Below the pieces are notes generated by a model, which saw only the letters and a program-made list of their open reading frames with translations, was not told the DNA's origin and searched no databases. The position numbers and the translations under genes were made by a program. From contig JALLLT010000040.1 of assembly GCA_025266875.1 (NCBI GenBank), positions 186,001 to 250,000 on the forward strand: 64,000 nt of DNA, written 5' to 3'. How positions within the stretch are numbered: the stretch's first letter is position 1; each line of letters begins with the position of its first letter. This DNA is from Fennellomyces sp. T-0311. Lineage: Eukaryota > Mucoromycota > Mucoromycetes > Mucorales > Lichtheimiaceae. Positions 1 to 12,300 of the stretch are shown piece after piece.

Positions 1-1
1 G

Positions 2-1815
2 ATGGACTTTTCGCTTGCTCAACGCGATGGTTTCCTCTTGGCTTTTCAGCAGACATTCCCTTTCAGTAAAATTGATCCTCAATCATTGCTGAAAGGCTGC
101 TATCACCACTGGTGTCAGTCTGTCCAAAGACTTGCTAGCAATCATGCTGTGGTAGCGCCAGGAAGAGAGACGGATTTCGAAGACTTAGCCAGTATGATGT
201 ACAACTCCCGTGGCGAGAAGAGCTTCGAGTTAGCCGTTCAGCAAATGCGCATCGATTTCCCGAACTCTGAACGCTGGCTAAAATGGTGGACGCAATCTGG
301 AGTGGCGGCAATGATATTCCAATCGAAGGGGATACTGAAAGAGGAGCTACAAGAAAACTCCACCCGCACTACTAATGGAGTGGAGGCTTTCCATCGCGAC
401 CTATATCGCATAGTGCAGCAGAAAAAGCCAATCATCGACACACTGAAGCAGATATTCAGCTATCTCCAGTGTACCGGGAGCTTTTTTCAGCGTATCGATA
501 TTGGCGCCAAGATTAACGACAAGATGAAGCCACGAATGTAATTATTGAACTCTGTATATGTGACCTAGTTCTAACCACAGATGCGTTCATTAGCAAAAAG
601 CGTAACCTTAAGCCAAAATTCGTCAACGATGGCCGCGCCCCTGACACTACGAAAGAATTGCTCGCAACAGGTTCAATGGAAAATTACAGTGTTCTTAATA
701 TGTCATATTAAATTATACTACTTTTGTAGGTGGCGATGGCAAGAACAAGGAGGAAGAAAAGGAGAGGGAGAGAGGCGGAAAGAAGAAGAGTGAGGGAGCT
801 GGGAAGAGGAAGAGTGGGGAAGATGGGCGGATGAAGAGTGAGGAAGAGGAGAGGAAGAGGAGCGAGGAAGAGGAAGAGGAAGAGGAAGAGGAAGAGGAAG
901 AGGAAGAGGAAGAGGAAGAGGAAGAGGAGAAGAAGAAGGGAGGAAAGGAAGGGGATAGAGCGAATGAAGAAATGCGGAAGCAACAGTCATCAGAAAGGCG
1001 GCGAAAGCTTACTGAAAAGCTGGCCCAGGGAAGAGACCTGTTGAAGCAACAGAAGAAGAAAGAGGCTTTGGAGCGTCAGTCGAGAAAAAGAAAGCAGAAC
1101 GAAGGTGATGCCCAAGCAAAGTAAGATTGGAGGGAAACATATACGGTATCAGGTTTATGTTACTATATCTACTAACTATATAATAACGAAATTTAGAAAG
1201 AAAAGAGTTAATGAGTGGACAATCGCACGACTGGACTTGAGACCTGTTCCTGGTGGTGTCATGACGAAGTTCAACCTTGATCAAGCAGCTGTGCTTGGTA
1301 TGTACGATCCAAAGGCTGATGGGCATTGTGGATGGCGTGCAGCATCTGTTGTCCTGAATGGGACCGAACAAGAATGGCCACTCGTGAAGGTGTGCATGGA
1401 TGCGATTTTAAAAAAGCATAGCGAGTTCTACAGATACGGACTTCGCGTAGAGTACGACGATTTACTCAGAATGCTTAGCCATCAAACAGAAGGTGTGGGT
1501 GTCTTTTCCAACAACTACTTTGAAACGTTGGATTGCCCACGTCTTCTTGCAGAGGCATACAATCGGCCAGTAGTAATCTATAGCGACGATTCCCAGATGA
1601 CATACTTGCCACACTTACAAGAACCACCTCCGTCACCCCAAAGCCCGATTGTTCTGTATCTGTCTGCCTTCCATTTCCGCGCAATCGTACTGGATGAAGA
1701 AGCAATCACAAAGATACAGTGGCCACCGATCTATCCAGGGTACTATCAATTCAACAAGGACCTAAATCTACCTCTAGGATGGTATGATCTCTATGCACCT
1801 GTGTGTAGAACTTAA
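2..1815 (+). CDS. MULE-type transposase fused to a C-terminal OTU cysteine protease (5' end outside window)
   Basis: Proposed exons are <2-491, 581-670, 730-1120 and 1197-1815; their phases agree and the sum is 1590 nt. The first 490 nt read like the C-terminal part of fungal MULE/MuDR-like transposases (KGCYHHWCQSVQRL helix, TTNGVEAFHRDLYR, then FVNDGRAPDT in the second exon). A long Glu/Lys/Arg linker follows. The last exon is an OTU-like deubiquitinase domain with the catalytic Asp/Cys signature DGHCGWRA and a C-terminal His in AFHFRAIV. Fusions of MULE transposases to OTU-type or ULP-type proteases are known from eukaryotic transposons; the role of the protease is unclear. The donor of the first intron (after 491) is the weakest junction; without splicing the first ORF stops at 541. 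The gene may be mobile, decayed or domesticated. No terminal inverted repeats were recognised. Confidence 0.7.
864..930. repeat. GAGGAA hexamer microsatellite inside the transposase-OTU linker
   Basis: About ten tandem copies of the hexamer GAGGAA sit inside a longer, almost pure purine tract (about 730-1010). In the reading frame of the fusion gene the repeat codes for a run of glutamates, so it expands in multiples of two residues without breaking the frame. Confidence 0.9.
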
Positions 1816-4800
1816 ATGGTAATATTGGACAATTTGTGAAGGTACAGTATTAGCATCTATGTTTTCCGGTTATTAACGTATCATGATAATAGAATCAAAA
1901 ATATACTTAAATACAAAACTATACAAGAACACCTCATAATCGAAACAGATGAGTATTGCAGTATAGTAAGTGCATTCAATCTTTTATGCATAGCTTGTAA
2001 GTGCATTCCCTTTCGTTTTTTGTGTGTGCTTTCTGGTAAATTACAGTGTGTAAGTTCTGTGTGCAGTGTGTAAGAAAACCTAGGCGATAAAGTAGAAAAG
2101 GGGCAGTTTAGATGTAATGACGAAATCCATGTTAAAATGGGCCATTAAGAACAGTCTTATAAAATAAATCCCACAAAAAGCACCGTTATATGAGTTCTCC
2201 CATAAAAATGTCCCACAAAAAAATCCTCTTTAACGAAATCCCATAAAAAAGAATCCCACAAAAATATTCCACCCAAAAATTTATAATACAAAATATACAG
2301 GGCGACGGACCTTGAAAAAGTCCTATAAAATATTTGTGGCAAAGCACACAAAAAAGCTGGAAAATCCCACAAAAAAAGACCGCACCCTTTTCTATGTTCT
2401 GCAAATCTGTTGATTTGAGGTTCAACATTTATGTCAATCCCATCTAAGTTCAATCTGCTATTTGTCATATCTCGGTCTTAAATTACGCTAGCAACAGAGA
2501 ATAAACTGTCTCGTACTCCTCCCAATTGCTACTATCCACTCCAAAAAACAAAAATGCCTTTTACCTAGCTCAATTTTTCCGTATCTCTGTAATACAGAAG
2601 AATCACACTTCGTTAAATAATCTTTTCCTGTCTCATTGGTTTGACTAGCTACCAGTACTACCATAATCACCGTTAAATTATCTACAAAAGGTACCAATAC
2701 ATCAAAGTAATCCAATTACTGGATCAGTTTCTATTCAACAAAAGAGGCTTTGAAGGTGATTTTCCGAAGCACTGATCTTTGGTTTATCGACTTCTTCGAC
2801 TTTTCTTGATTTCGTATCTCTTTCATCTTATGCACTCTTCTTGCTCTAATATTTCATTTCGTATGCTTTTTACCTCTGACCTCTTCCATTTCAAATGTTT
2901 TTTTAGCGATTTTCGTTTAGAAGAAGCTTATTCCTTTTTGATCATAACCCGAACCTAAATTACGCTAGATACACAAACTCAGCGGCTCCATACCACACAA
3001 GTTTAGGGCATTTAACAACAAAGTTAAAATAGGTTGGTATATCTCATACGTGCATTCTAAGTCACGTTTAATAGCGAAAAATTGAACTTCTTCGGTTAAT
3101 CTTTTCTTGTACACCTAATTATTTCAAAATGTTACCATCACTTGATGCACCTCTATCCTCTCTACGACATTTACCTGATGCAAAACTCCAACTAGCTCAA
3201 AGCGGGGAGCGTAAAACGTTAATATTTTAACTCGAATTGCCTCTACATGGCTCTTTTGACGCTAATTTACTTATGAGTTGTGCTTATTTGCCTGGATACA
3301 CCTTTGAATTGCTGCCATAGACCTGGAAAGAATTTCCCATTTTTGCTCGGATTGGATTTTATACGTGTTTCTCACTGCTATTTCTATTTTCTAGTTTGCA
3401 GAGTCATTTAAGGCACTGAATGACACAGAAAGCATGATTAGAGCCGATTTTTGCGTGTTTTTAGGGTAATTCTTTATCTAGTTGCTGGTTTGATTAGATA
3501 CAAAAACCATTGGTTACGCCTTTGTTTTCTCTACAGAACATACTACTATACAAGTACATACAATCATTAATTGAATAAGAAAATAAAGTCAAACATGTAT
3601 CAACCAGAAGCACTTTTGTTGACTGAACCAGCGATGTGACTCATTTGATGTATAGAGGCAAATCATAGCGAAAAAAAAGGCACATCCAGGGGTGTAGATA
3701 GCAGGTTGAACCAGCAACAGAATAAAATGGCTTGTTAAAGGAAAAAATATACTATCAACGTGCTTGTGGTGGCATCAAATGATCTAATGCATTTGATTAG
3801 TAGCAAATTTGAGAGGAAAAGTAATGCGGTATCTAATGGTTTTAGAGATAATCAAAACAGTGGCCGGATGAAAAGTTATCTTGGAGAGTATCTAAATACT
3901 GGATTTAATCACCGTTTTTTGACTCATAGAGCACTTCAACGATCTATTTTTTATTACAAGCAGTAGAAACAGGTGTATAAAATACGTAGAAAGGCTAATC
4001 CGACCACCTTCTGGGCATAACTGGGGAGATTAAGACCGAAAAGTAAATATTAGTGTTCTTTCCGAGTCTACGACAGCTATCCAAAAATGTATCCAGGCAA
4101 ATAAACAATGTGATGGAAAAACCACAGATAATAATAATAGAAGGTATTTCCTATCGGATAACGCATATCGGTTCAACATCATCACGAAGCATGCCCACAT
4201 ACCGATATTTGATCTGAGATCATACATAAGTCTATGACGAATGCCTTACATCGTTTACGCCGGGATGTTGATTGAGCTTATATAAAGGTGACATAATCTT
4301 GTTCCGTCTCATTCTGCTTCTCTTCTTGGCATGTACAATAAGCTGTTGCAAGCAACAAACCTTACTAATTTGCATGATCTAAGTGTTCGGCTGAATCCTG
4401 AACTGCCCGCCGAGCCAGGGCCACTATTACTTCATATACTACATATTTTCCCTTGCTATGCACGTGAAAACAAATAGCATTGTTTATTTATGCACATATC
4501 ATAGCTTCCCATTTGATTAAAGGCTTTTTTTTACTCTATCAAGCTATGTTATATTATGCATAAGAACTGGTACTCTAGTATACCAAAAAAGCCATGTTGT
4601 ATATTATGACGGTATTAAATCAAACACCATGTTGGTACAATGCCAACTGTTGTACGTACATGTTTGATTCAAATGTAGCATCAGCCTCTATCCACTAAAG
4701 TAGTTCAGTCATTTGACTATAAATTCGACAGTTTTTATCGATACCCTCGCCACCATGTTGTTGATAAGCCGCCATATACAGTGGATATCCTCGTTATATC

Positions 4801-6131
4801 GATCTATATGTCCATTTCCAAATATGGCCGGTACAGGGCCAAGTCGAGACAATCCTTTGGAGTAAACTTTACTTATGGCTTGTTGTTATAGGCTTCGTTA
4901 TGCGCCCCGAGGTTGTTACACTAGTCAAACCAGCTGCTGAATAAAAAGTTATTTAAGAAAGTTCACATGCGAATTTTGGTTGTGATAACGCTTTCTGGTC
5001 CATCCAGCTCCTCGAGTGAGTTAGCCAAACAGGAAATGTAGAAGGGAGTATAAATAAATATTTGGAAAGTCAAATGGTAAGACCTTGCAGGCATAAATAA
5101 AGAGATCAAAATGAAGTATTGGTATATTCATGTCGATAAGCGCGATTCATCGGTAAATTGGTCTCGAGCGAATGATGTAGATAGAGTTTATCCAAATACT
5201 TTTTACGTTCTTTGGCTGGAGCCAGCAGTACACCGTACGTGATAGGTATTACTTGAGCACACCTATTGGTTCAACTGGCAATGATATTTCTTTCATACAT
5301 ACATTTATGTGTCCATTGCGCTTGAACAATCCAAAGATATATACAAGAAGACAGACCGAGAGCCGAATATAGGCTTTCATGGTTTATTATATATATCCCC
5401 GGCCAAAGACATTCTAAAAGCTAATCTTTGCCACCAATAAGTGCCACGGTATGCTTCAGAACGCAATCCAAAACAGCGTACACTGGACAAACCACTATTA
5501 TTTCTGTTGGGCACTGGGCTCACACATAATTTTTGATACTGGCATAATCGTAGATCCATCGTTCACCATAATACGGAACTCTAGGCGTAAGATCGTTACA
5601 TAGTCTTGTAGTATAGCCGGGATGCGCCAACAATCACCAACAAGACTGATCCATCCCTTTTGCAATACGTTGGTCCGATAACAACACTTTTATCCTTGGT
5701 CAACAGGACGATTCATCCATAGCATCCTTTGTAACAGCGGTACTCTACAGAATGCAAGAATTTGCTCGACCAAAAAGAAAACCAGCATTCCCGACGACGG
5801 GTCAAGAGGACCGGATGTAACATTCCGAGGCAAAGTGAGTCAGAGGGCACTCGAGGCTTTTAGCAGCTCTTGGAACTGATGCTTCGAGATGATGGAGCAT
5901 TTGTCAATGTACATTGCTGAAGCAACAAGATCAATCGAAAAGTGAAGAGAATGCTCGGGTAAGTTTGATGCAGGTGAATATACGCCATGGAAACGTAAAG
6001 CATATCGGGGGAACAAGCAATCAGATCCCGACGGAGCTGAAACACTTGCCTGCCCTCGATTGCGACACTCACCCCTTACAGTTCGCGCGTTACGCCTCTT
6101 CTTGTTTCACTACCGACATCTACATTCAACC
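1816..6131. other. gene-poor AT-rich stretch
   Basis: About 4.3 kb with no ORF longer than about 100 codons and no recognisable exon chain. It carries a degenerate CCCACAAAAA repeat patch (2165-2385), two copies of a short motif around AAATTACGCTAG (near 2480 and 2957) and many homopolymer runs. Short minus-strand reading frames near 5380-5860 look faintly protein-like but are broken by stops. I can name no gene here. Confidence 0.6.
2165..2385. repeat. degenerate CCCACAAAAA repeat patch
   Basis: At least four exact or near-exact copies of CCCACAAAAA (near 2168, 2212, 2254 and 2366), with variants CCCATAAAAA and CCACCCAAAAA between them at irregular 20-110 bp spacing. On the minus strand this produces an artefactual Phe-Leu-Trp-Asp repeat. 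The spacing is too irregular for a satellite, so it is more likely the worn end of a mobile element. Confidence 0.5.
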
Positions 6132-6650
6132 ATGGTAGAGTATTGGAAATAATCTGCACAACAGCGGTCACTCAATGGCAAGCATTATAGGCTGCTTCCA
6201 GTTCTCAAGGTATCAACACATTGCTCGAAGCTGAGCGTGAAGCTGCCAAGATTGTCCAAAAGGCCAAGCAATGTAATAAGCATTTGACATGAAAAAAAGG
6301 AACACGTAACTCACACGAGCTGCCATAGACCGTATTCAGCGCTTGAAGGATGCCCGTTCCGAAGCTGCCAAGGAGATCGAAGACTTGAAGGCTCAGAAGA
6401 ATATCGAATACCAAAACTTTGTTGCGCAGGTTTGTCGTATGATTTGCTCTCATGACCTTTTTTTCATACAAGTCGTAAATAGCACTCGGGTGCTTCAGAT
6501 GCCAGCTTGGGAGTGGTGGACCAGGAGACGGACGCAAAGATTGCCGAGATTCAGGCGGCGTACAGCGAGAACAAGGATAAAGCGGTGGAGAAGCTGCTCG
6601 CCGCCCTTGTTCGTGTGGAGGCAAAGCCGCACATCAATGCCAGAGCTTAA
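6132..6650 (+). CDS. VMA10: V-type proton ATPase subunit G
   Basis: Subunit G forms the peripheral stalk of the vacuolar H+-ATPase together with subunit E, holding the V1 motor against V0 on vacuole and endosome membranes. Exons are 6132-6134 (the ATG alone), 6191-6272, 6329-6429 and 6483-6650, giving 117 residues, the usual length for the family. The N-terminal half has the conserved GINTLLEAEREAAKIVQKA and RLKDARSEAAKEIEDLK blocks; the whole protein is helical and highly charged. Introns are 53-56 nt. The first exon consists only of the start codon, with donor GTAGAG. This follows from the lack of any other in-frame start before the acceptor at 6190 and is the least certain part. The gene converges on the minus-strand gene at 7006-8256. 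Confidence 0.9.
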
Positions 6651-7005
6651 ACGTATATCCAAGAAAGATTTCATCGTCATATAGTTTGTTTATTTTCATG
6701 AAATATGGTTGTTTGGCGAAACATATAGTAATTTTCTCGCGTTTACATATTGGTACAAGACTGAGGGGGGGGGAGAATACACAGTGAATCGTATATAGAA
6801 AGAAGAAAGTGGGGAAAGCATACATATGGTACACAGAGAGAGAGAGAAAAAGTAGGAAACATATGTAAGTAATTTTTAGAATAGGACAGGGAATGGGAAG
6901 CGTATGTACGTAAGAGTAAAGAGAAATACTATGTATAAGAGAGTGGCGGGAGAGAGAGAGGAATGGGGGGTGGTGTAAACGGAGGGGGAAGCGTTGTCTT
7001 GCCTT
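6651..7005. other. intergenic 3' region with GA microsatellites
   Basis: This is the shared 3' flank of two convergent genes. It contains GAGAGA runs near 6836-6849 and 6949-6960 and a short poly-G run near 6766. No gene or clear terminator structure is seen. Confidence 0.6.
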
Positions 7006-8256
7006 TTAATCAAGCATATCCTGAGGGCCCTTCAGTACGCTGATCATCACAGCCGCAAAGAGGATACTGAGGAATTTGCACCATCGTACGCTCTTGGCGC
7101 AGGCCGAATAACCGAGCGATGACACCCACCCGGCGCCGTACTGGTACAAGGCCGCGGGTACCGTAATGGATTCGCGACGGCGAAACTCGACCATGGTGCC
7201 TCTGATTTCATCGAGCGGCCGACTGCATAGATCGGGGTGTCTGAGCAAGAACTCCATATCTTCGCCGAACCCGCCATCATCAGCGAAATCAGACATGCTA
7301 TCCAAGAAACTGAGGGCGTCGTCGAGTACGTTGCGATCGAACTGATAGCTGTCGGACAAAAAGTCGAAATCCATGTTGAGAGGCGAAAGCGGATGGTGTT
7401 GCTGAAGAAGCGAGGCGGCGTCGGGTATAACATCGTAAAGAGCACGCGGATGAGACAAGGAGGAGGCAGAAGACATGGAGTCAAATTCAGAAAGCGTATT
7501 GTCGTCGTCGTCGTCATCGTTACCGTCGTTGCGTCGTGGGTTATCGTAAGGTTGGTCGGGCATAGGGAACATGGTAGGAGCCTTTTCGTTCCATTTGAGC
7601 TCCGTAAGGAACGAGCTGTCATTGTCTGTGCGCGACATTTGGGCCTGACGATGGTATTTGACGCGTGTGCGACGACGATGGCGACGTTGACGTTCTTCGG
7701 GCGTATCGGACAAAATGGTGCTTGCAACCGACATGCAATCGTCGTCGTTATCGTCATAGCAACTCGTGGCGCGGCTTGTGACACGGGTGCTGCTGGGACT
7801 GACACGACTAAAAAGGGATGACATGAGGGATAAAGATGACAGGCGAGACATTGAAAATGCCGACGAAGAATTTCTTGTTCGTGGCTGTTTCTGCTGTTCT
7901 TCGTCCTGTCCGTTGGCTGGCGTAATGTTCTTTAGCTTGTCAAGTTGAGAACGGTGCGCGTCCAAACGTCGTTCCAGCGCTTCGAGACGACAGTTTTGAT
8001 CATCGTCTTGGATGTTGGAAACAGCGTCAATGGTTGCTGATGCATCAACACGCAAGAACTCGAGCTGACTTTGCATTTGGATTACATCGCGCATCACTTC
8101 CGACAGACGCTCTTCAAGCAAACGACGCCGGAGTCGCATTGTCGCTTTCTCAATCAAGTCGTTTCGAAAGTGCTGTTCGTCTTCTTTCATCATCATTTGC
8201 GGCGGTGGTACCATAAACGTGTCCGCGTCCGCAACCGTTCGCTTGGTACTGAGCAT
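7006..8256 (-). CDS. uncharacterised acidic, coiled-coil protein with C-terminal membrane segment
   Basis: A single-exon ORF of 416 residues starting at ATG 8254-8256. I do not recognise the family. Residues about 25-125 are heptad-rich and charged (likely coiled coil). The middle is low-complexity, rich in Ser, Arg and Asp with several poly-Asp stretches. The last 35 residues contain one hydrophobic segment (FLSILFAAVMISVL) close to the C terminus, which suggests a tail-anchored membrane protein. Opposite-strand ORFs over 7237-7821 are shadows of this biased composition. The upstream 1.1 kb is pyrimidine-rich on the plus strand. The gene is believable from its length and codon use, but its function is unknown. 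Confidence 0.7.
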   Translation of the reverse strand: MLSTKRTVADADTFMVPPPQMMMKEDEQHFRNDLIEKATMRLRRRLLEERLSEVMRDVIQMQSQLEFLRVDASATIDAVSNIQDDDQNCRLEALERRLDAHRSQLDKLKNITPANGQDEEQQKQPRTRNSSSAFSMSRLSSLSLMSSLFSRVSPSSTRVTSRATSCYDDNDDDCMSVASTILSDTPEERQRRHRRRTRVKYHRQAQMSRTDNDSSFLTELKWNEKAPTMFPMPDQPYDNPRRNDGNDDDDDDNTLSEFDSMSSASSLSHPRALYDVIPDAASLLQQHHPLSPLNMDFDFLSDSYQFDRNVLDDALSFLDSMSDFADDGGFGEDMEFLLRHPDLCSRPLDEIRGTMVEFRRRESITVPAALYQYGAGWVSSLGYSACAKSVRWCKFLSILFAAVMISVLKGPQDMLD

Positions 8257-9364
8257 ATTTTTTGATCACCTGAAAGAAGAAAAGAAAAGGTAAACAAAAG
8301 AGAAGAAAAGGTTTACTTTTTTTGCTCCTCTCTTTCTTTTTTTTCCCTCTCCCTCAGGCCCTAGGGTTGTCCCCTTGCTTGGCATTTTCCAGCATTCTTG
8401 GAAAGTGCCCCCTCCTTTTTTTCCCTCTTTTCCTAGTTTCGGGCGAAAAAATTAAAAAAAAAGCTCACCTCTGCAAAAAAAAAGACAAAAGAAAAAGTTG
8501 AAAGAGAAAAGAAGAAAAAAAAGTTGGAAGAGAAAAATTGAAATAGGTTAAAACAAAATAATAATAAGATGATTTAGAAAGGTGCCCCTGAATTAGGTGT
8601 GAGCCTTTAATTGTACCGAATTAAGGATACCCCACGCAAAATAACTTGGAAGTGTTCAGTACGTGGACAAGAAACATGGTTGTCATGACGACGTAAAAAA
8701 AAAGATGCATTGGCCGAGATTGAAAGACCGAATATATGTTGGTGATCATGGACACCAATCGCATCCCGCAACTGGACAGACAAAAAAACTTAAGGAGCGA
8801 ACAATAGATCTGTCTTTATTTTTTTCTGAAGAAAGGGGGGTAGAGGAGAGGGGGGGGAGGATCGAAGGAGGGGGGAGGTTATGCCGGGCGGCAAACAGAC
8901 TTTATTTTTTTACTTTACTTGTCCGAAACGAATAGCTCATTGTGTTGCCCCACATCACGCACATATATAGAGCACCCTCCCCCCAATAAAAAAAGAGTGC
9001 TTCTTGTGAGCGGCATAAAGTAGCACTTGGTGGCCCATTCCTTTTTGTATGCAGGCAGCAGATCGTCGTGAACGGAGGGGCCCCAAGTCGGGAAAAGCAG
9101 GGCAGAAGGGCGCATGGTGATGTAGCCGCCCCAGTTGTTGACAACGATTGTTAATGAGGACATGCCTCTCTCTCCTCATTTTTTACGTGGTTTTTTTGGT
9201 TGGGGTTTGTGGTTGAATAGTAAGGAGATCACACTGCAGCGCACGGACCGGTGGTGCTTCTTTTTTTTGTCTTGTCACTTGGTATTAGCCATAGCGAGGG
9301 ATTTGCGATTATACATTTGCGGGTTTATTTTGGCATGCCACTATTTTCTTTATTGCTACGTGCT
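8257..9364. other. intergenic region with homopolymer and GA/CT tracts
   Basis: Upstream region of the gene at 7006-8256 and downstream of RAD16. It is dominated by A-, T- and CT-rich runs (8270-8560) and G-rich runs (8836-8880). A small ORF (8915-9163, minus) is described separately; nothing else is supported. Confidence 0.5.
8915..9163 (-). CDS. small candidate protein, 82 residues
   Basis: This minus-strand ORF begins with ATG at 9161-9163, preceded by a purine-rich leader, and encodes 82 residues. The first 45 residues look protein-like: aromatic and well mixed (VNNWGGYITMRPSALLFPTW), with codons ending mostly in C or G as in the neighbouring real genes. The second half has weaker codon bias and may be intronic. 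I do not recognise a family; the size and start would fit a small mitochondrial subunit, but that is only a guess. Confidence 0.35.
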   Translation of the reverse strand: MSSLTIVVNNWGGYITMRPSALLFPTWGPSVHDDLLPAYKKEWATKCYFMPLTRSTLFLLGGGCSIYVRDVGQHNELFVSDK

Positions 9365-12300
9365 TCAGAGTACAAATAAGAATCGCAGATCTTCGACGCT
9401 CAATCTTTCCAAGGCCGATGTGTCCTTGCCTATATACAGCTATTGTTCAGCACATTCCTTCTTGTGCGTCGTCATCGGGTAAACTTACCGAGCGTGCTGT
9501 CCACCAAGGCCATCTTTTTGTCTTGCAGCTGCACAATGCGGCTCTCGATGCTGTTCTCAATCACCAGTCGCGTGATCCGGATCGGTCGTCGCTGTCCGAG
9601 TCGATGGATACGGTCCATCGCCTATCAAGATATAATAAGTATGCGCTGCCTAAACGGGCACGTCAACGCTTACTTGTACTATAAAGAATCGTGAGTCGCA
9701 CAACAATCAAAACGTGGTACCAATGAAATTACTTACATTCGGCAGCCTGTTGAGCGCATCCCCCAAAAAAAAATAGAAACAAAGCGCCAAATTCCGTCAG
9801 TTAATCTATTGCAAAACTGCGCATGACATGGCTTGCTCTCTTACCGGATTCCACCACGGGTCGCTATTGAAATAATTCACCCCGTTTGCGTCAGTTTTGC
9901 CTTATTGGACTTCAAAACGATTCGATTCGCTTACCAGATAAACACTCGACTAGCTTCCGTCAGGTTCAGTGCCACACCTCCCGCCTTCAAGCTGATTAAG
10001 AAGACCGTGACGCTCGGCTTGGTCATGAAGCTATATATATATATATAAAAGTCATACGATGAATGAATTCTGTGAATTTTCATTATGCAATCCGCATTGA
10101 TACTTACTGGTTGATCGCCGCATCACGTTGCTGAGGAGTCATTGTGCCGTCCAGACGGATACACTCAAAGCCCGCACGCGAAAGACGCCAATGCACGAGA
10201 TCGAGAAAGTTGACAAACTAATACAACATTGTATGAATACATATATAAAAGGCATATCCGACGGCTTATCAATGACATTTTTTTTACCTGCGAAAACACA
10301 ATGCTGCATGACATCGGTAAAGTGATGAGCAACACAAAAGTGTCTACGTTATTCTACCCAGTTACCTTTTAATCGTGCGATCTTCTCGTCGCAAGTTCGA
10401 TAGTTCTTCCACCAACGCCTCGATCTTGGTAGAACTGCGCCACTTGTCCATATCAATGCGATTGACAATACTGGTTTTGGAAAAAGCCGAGTGCGTTCCG
10501 CGGCCACTTTCCAATTCCAGCGGTGGTTGCGACAGATCCACAGAAAAGTTGCTGAAGCAAGTGGGACACTTGGGCTGCTGGTCAGTCTCAAACGAGTCGA
10601 ATGATTGCATATATTGAATGCAGCACTATCATTAAGAGTTGATCAGACGCTCTTAATGTTTGTTGTGTGTCCGTTATTTACCTCTCTGCAGAAGACATGA
10701 CGGCATGCCGCACTGATTGCATCCTTTCACAGCGTGTCAGCCATTCAGCATATTAAGCACAAATACAACGTTTACCTCGGGTGGCTCACTGCATAGCATA
10801 CACACCAACTGCTTGTTGTCCGAATTGTCCTTTTTCTTGGTCACAAGATCCGGATGGTTCGCTACGTTGCCATGGTTACTTTGTCTGATTTCCATGACAG
10901 CGTCTCTCTTTCTCTTACCGCACAGGCGCATTCGCGTCAACAATTCAAAGATATTGGCGTAGTTGTTGAGCACCGAGCCTTCTTCCACATACGTAGTGAA
11001 CTGTCGAGCGGTGTCACTGTACAACGAGGTATACACGTCTTCTTCTTCCTCATTGAACATGTCACGTCGTACGACCACGGTACGTGGTGGCAACCCCAAA
11101 TCATCAGCGCATTCAATCTTAGTTCGTCGGAGCATCATTTTGTCTAGGAGCTTTCGTAACTTTTCCATTGCGACGCGTCCTTCCCCCATATTGCCGTAGT
11201 TTTGGATGGGCTTCAGAACCTCGTTGTTCCACCAACACACGTGGCTATGTTGATTTTGATGAGATGTGTGTTTTTTTTCTTCTTGGGGGAGTAAGAAAAA
11301 AAAGGAAAAACTCACTCCATTGGGATATGACCACAAGTGTCACAGCCTCTTTTGTCGCTGAACTCCCAGTTAATCTTCTTGCATGGACACGACTTGCAAT
11401 AGTAGTAACCGAACGGATCTAATAATTACAGTTCTTTAAAGATCCGCGGTAACCCCCCTAAAGCGGTTACACGAAGCCTACCTGCTTGCATAAAGCGGAT
11501 GAGGGAATAAAGTTCACCAACCCGGTTCTGAAGTGGGGTGCCTGTCAATGACCACCGGAACGTGCCTTCCAGATTGAACTGCCGTTTGATGAGTTAGGGA
11601 GAAAAAATACATGTCTATCAACGCGTGGGAAAAGCTTACGCAAGCGCGTGCAGTGTTGCATGCTCGGTCTTTGATGCTGTGTGCCTGTCACCGAATTGTT
11701 TATTAGTTGATCTAAAAGTAAACCTTTGGATCAATCATTACCTCATCTAGAATGACCCGGTGCCATTTGATCTTGTGGAGAATCGAAGCCTTCTTGATGA
11801 TTCGGCCATCCTTCTTTGTGCCACTCTCTTGACGCCGGAATTCGTTCTCCAGTAGCGAGTCTATTATGGTTGGTTTAGCGTGCTGTCATAAGATCACCAT
11901 CCCCCACTACACCTACATGTAGTCAATACAACGTCATACTCTTTGATATCTTGCGTGGTAAAGTCTCGCTTTGCACCTATATTACCGCGATTATCAGAAA
12001 AAGATCAACCGCATAACCGTCTCCTGCAGTTACCATGGAACACCAGCACCTTCATGAGATTATCGGTATGTTGCTCAATTTCCTTCTTCCACTGCATAAT
12101 AGCGACCTGTCGCGCAGATGTCAGTCAGCCAATTCCGCTGCTCTGATGAAAATACAACATACCGTCGGCGCAATCACCAAATTGGGCTTCTTTCTGTCCG
12201 ACAACAGCAAAGCAATCGTCTGGATCGTCTTGCCCATCCCCATCTCGTCCTATTCTTTGTATTAGCCATCCACTGATAGCCTTCTTTATACCGGCCACTT

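Noticed and set aside
708..990. Minus-strand Leu/Phe/Pro-rich ORFs
   Set aside because: Antisense of the GAGGAA repeat; low complexity only, with no independent support.
2165..2385. CRISPR-like array of CCCACAAAAA
   Set aside because: Repeats are only 10 bp, degenerate and irregularly spaced, in a eukaryotic genome.
7237..7821. 194-codon plus-strand ORF with Val-rich product
   Set aside because: Antisense of the Asp/Ser/Arg-rich minus-strand gene at 7006-8256.
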